Shown here: positions 62,060 through 64,000 of the stretch, one piece after another
Layout of the letters: the number at the start of each line of letters is the position of its first letter
How positions within the stretch are numbered: position 1 is the stretch's first letter
From: Mycobacterium lepromatosis
Lineage (GTDB): Bacteria; Actinomycetota; Actinomycetes; Mycobacteriales; Mycobacteriaceae
Assembly: GCF_000975265.2 (NCBI RefSeq)
Contig: NZ_CP083405.1
Location: forward strand, 3,038,001-3,102,000
Direction of reading: 5' to 3'
Length of the DNA: 64,000 nucleotides
Made by a program: the position numbers and the translations under genes
Notes under the pieces: model-generated
Told to the model about the DNA's origin: nothing
The model's input: the letters and a program-made list of their open reading frames with translations, nothing else
Databases searched by the model: none

Positions 62060-62617
62060 ATGTCGACATATGACGACAATATTACTCAGCTCGCCAAATC
62101 CTCCGGACAGGGCGATCGGCCACATTGTCAGAGCTCATCACCGCCACAAAGCGCGATGCGTGGAGGATGGTCGGCCAGTCTTACCGGTTCTGCCAGCGTC
62201 GATGACCTACCCCAGGAAACGTTTCTGCGGGCAATCCGTTTCCTGCTCCTGCTTCGCAGGTCGATCGACGGCTCGGACGTGGCTGTTGTCCGATCGCTCG
62301 CCGCGTATTCGTCCGATCAGATACGCCACAACGCAAGCCAGGTCACGAACCGCGCACGTGGCCAATTTCGACGACGTGCTTAAGCGGAGCCGTCACGGCG
62401 GCCGGATCGAGAACACTGTGGAAATCCGCATTTTGCTTGACGAGCTGGGGTGGGAGCGTCGCGAAGGGCTGATTTTCAGCAGGTGCTGGGTCTGTCCTAT
62501 ACCGAAGCGGGCGGGGTCTGTGGGTGCCCCGTCAGCGCTATTCGTTCCCGGGTGGCACGCGCTCGCGATAATCCACTGCCGGCGATCAACCGCGAAGCCT
62601 ACGCTGAGTTAGCGTAG
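62060..62617 (+). pseudogene. ECF sigma factor pseudogene (SigC-like)
   Basis: Divergent from ctpA. The start MSTYDDNITQLAKSSGQGDR is followed by the region-2 helix ASVDDLPQETFLRAIR. A frame change leads to ARTWLLSDRSPR and further to AHVANFDDVLKRS. Region-4 parts (ALDQLGSERREALVL-type and LSYTEAAAV-type positions) survive in scrambled frames as [14 protein letters not shown] and LYRSGRGL near 62440-62510. The end EAYAELA is at 62617. The layout matches small SigC-type ECF sigma factors, which lack a fused anti-sigma. Multiple frame changes make it non-functional. Confidence 0.72.
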
Positions 62618-63150
62618 CGCTCGCCTTGCGCCTTGGAAATTTTCTCGGTCATGTCACGGTTGATGGTTAGCGCCACCTGTGTGATATTTTGGCCCATCCT
62701 GGACAGAGGAAGCCCTTGTGTGTTTGTGGTTGCCGAAACCCGAGTTAGAGGAGACTTCTGGTCCAGTGTGGCAGTCGACCGACATCTAAGGTGTATATGG
62801 CGCACTGCACCAACTATCGGCCAGCAACATTACCTGGCGAGAAAAGCAGAGTGTGGCGGTCGCATGCGCACTGACACCCCACTGGAAATCCGTTGCCGCC
62901 GTTCAAATACCAGCTCCTAGGCGGTGTGTCTTAGCGCTTGTCGAGTCTATCTTAGGCACTGCAAATTGGGAACCGCCGGCGCATAAACATCCGGGTGCAT
63001 TATCTAGCACCCCGTCTTCCAGTTACTAAGGACAACCAAAGTGATGTGATGGAGTTGCCCCGACACCCATTGGCGAGCATACTGGCCGCGGTCGTCCGGT
63101 GATGTAGCTCAAGTAACCTAAACGATATACTACACTAGGGGCTGGGTTAA
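62618..63150. other. Spacer upstream of aceA
   Basis: No coding frame with family similarity. The last bases hold the aceA ribosome-binding site GGAGGA (63151-63156). Promoter motifs were not recognised by eye. Confidence 0.4.
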
Positions 63151-63166
63151 GGAGGAATGCAATCCC

Positions 63167-64000
63167 ATGGCTACCCTGGACACGAACACCGAGTTCCACA
63201 CACTGTTTACGCAGGAAGTCGCCTCAACTCGGCAATACTTTGACGATCCACGCTTTGCCGGGATCATGCGCCTTTATACAGCCCGCCAGGTCGTAGAACA
63301 ACGCGGCACCATCCCCACCGATTACACTGTGGCACGAGACGCCGCGATAGCGTTCTACGCTCGCTTGCGCGAGCTATTCGCGGCCGGCAAGAGCGTCACG
63401 ACGTTCGGCCCCTACTCGCCAGGGCAGGCAGTCATCCTTAAGCGGATGGGCATCGAGGCGATCTATCTCGGCGGCTGGGCAACCTCAGCTAAGGGTTCCA
63501 TCACCGAAGATCCCGGTCCTGACCTCGCCAGCTACCCCCTGAGCCAGGTGCCAGACGATGCTGCGGTACTGGTGCGCGCCCTGCTGGCTGCCGATCGCAA
63601 TCAGCAGTACCTACGATTACACATGACTGAACAGCAGCTCGCCGCCACCCCGGCGTATGACTACCGCCCATTCATCATCGCCGACGCCGACACAGGACAC
63701 GGTGGCGATGCGCACGTACGCAACCTGATCCGCCGATTTGTTGAGGTCGGAGTTCCAGGCTACCACATTGAGGACCAGCGTCCGGGTACCAAGAAGTGTG
63801 GCCACCAGGGTGGCAAGGTTCTAGTGTCTTCGGACGAACAAATTAAACGCCTCAACGCCGCCCGTTTCCAGCTCGACATTATGCGGGTGCCCGGCATCAT
63901 CGTCGCGCGTACAGATGCCGAGGCGGCCAACCTGATCGACAGCCGCGCCGATGAGCGCGACCAGCCGTTCTTGCTGGGCGCCACCAATCTGAAGGTTCCT
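63167..64000 (+). CDS. aceA: Isocitrate lyase AceA (ICL2 type), 5' part
   Basis: The first 278 codons of isocitrate lyase, cut by the right edge. The glyoxylate-shunt enzyme splits isocitrate into succinate and glyoxylate and serves growth on fatty acids. The start [20 protein letters not shown] is preceded by GGAGGA. Visible parts are [20 protein letters not shown] near residue 87, the metal/substrate region [12 protein letters not shown] near residue 167, and the active-site loop [18 protein letters not shown] near residue 205 containing the catalytic Cys of KKCGH. The extended N-terminus relative to ICL1 indicates the long ICL2 form (about 760 aa; Rv1915/Rv1916 in Mtb). No break in the visible part. 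Confidence 0.95.
   Translation, partial: MATLDTNTEFHTLFTQEVASTRQYFDDPRFAGIMRLYTARQVVEQRGTIPTDYTVARDAAIAFYARLRELFAAGKSVTTFGPYSPGQAVILKRMGIEAIYLGGWATSAKGSITEDPGPDLASYPLSQVPDDAAVLVRALLAADRNQQYLRLHMTEQQLAATPAYDYRPFIIADADTGHGGDAHVRNLIRRFVEVGVPGYHIEDQRPGTKKCGHQGGKVLVSSDEQIKRLNAARFQLDIMRVPGIIVARTDAEAANLIDSRADERDQPFLLGATNLKVP

Overview
The window is mycobacterial and in advanced reductive decay. Many well-known Mycobacterium tuberculosis (Mtb) proteins are recognisable (LldD2, AhpC, BfrA, RpfC, antigen 85B, CinA, D-amino-acid oxidase, PPE1, Nrp, CtpA/CtpB, AceA). Between them lie long stretches where homologous protein fragments jump between frames or are cut by stops. This is the pattern of the leprosy bacilli. 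Gene order matches what I recall of M. leprae (lldD2 to aceA), read on the opposite strand. Antigen 85B differs from my memory of the M. leprae protein at a scatter of residues, and oxyR, which I recall as intact in M. leprae, is broken here. I therefore favour M. lepromatosis or another M. leprae-complex lineage. This is inference from memory, not an alignment.

Layout. 0-9.5 kb: unidentified relics, intact lldD2, a ruined GH13 glycosidase, then an oxidative-stress and iron block (ahpD relic, intact ahpC, oxyR relic, intact bfd and bfrA with two tandem IdeR-like boxes between them). 9.5-23.4 kb: mostly pseudogenes (CMD-family, glnA3, amidohydrolase, CYP140, lppE, secreted chorismate mutase, DUF7159 protein, alcohol dehydrogenase, CYP125-like, Rv1894c). 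Among them stand intact rpfC, fbpB, an SRPBCC protein and the small Rv1891-like and Rv1893-like genes. 23.6-31.1 kb: intact SAM methyltransferase, dtd, cinA, a small membrane protein, aao and a secreted protein, with lppD, nanT and amidohydrolase relics between them. 31.2-33.9 kb: the katG-furA pair, both destroyed. 33.9-41.6 kb: almost entirely relics, and the point where synteny moves from the Mtb Rv19xx block to the Rv01xx block.

41.7-62.6 kb is the most coherent part: ctpB, a CtaG/CopD-like membrane protein (Rv0102), and an intact, tightly overlapping operon nrp-ACP-fadD10-fcoT-Rv0097-PPE1. In other actinobacteria this set makes isonitrile lipopeptide metallophores. It is followed by a zinc-finger anti-sigma gene, ctpA and the remains of an ECF sigma factor. 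Survival of a complete metallophore operon amid such decay implies selection for copper or zinc handling. The NRPS has only one module (1401 aa), about half the Mtb protein. The neighbouring ctpA is frameshifted inside its metal-binding domain. The window ends in the 5' part of aceA (isocitrate lyase).

Peroxide defence here is reduced to AhpC: KatG, FurA, OxyR and AhpD are all pseudogenes. No tRNA, rRNA, CRISPR array or insertion sequence was seen.
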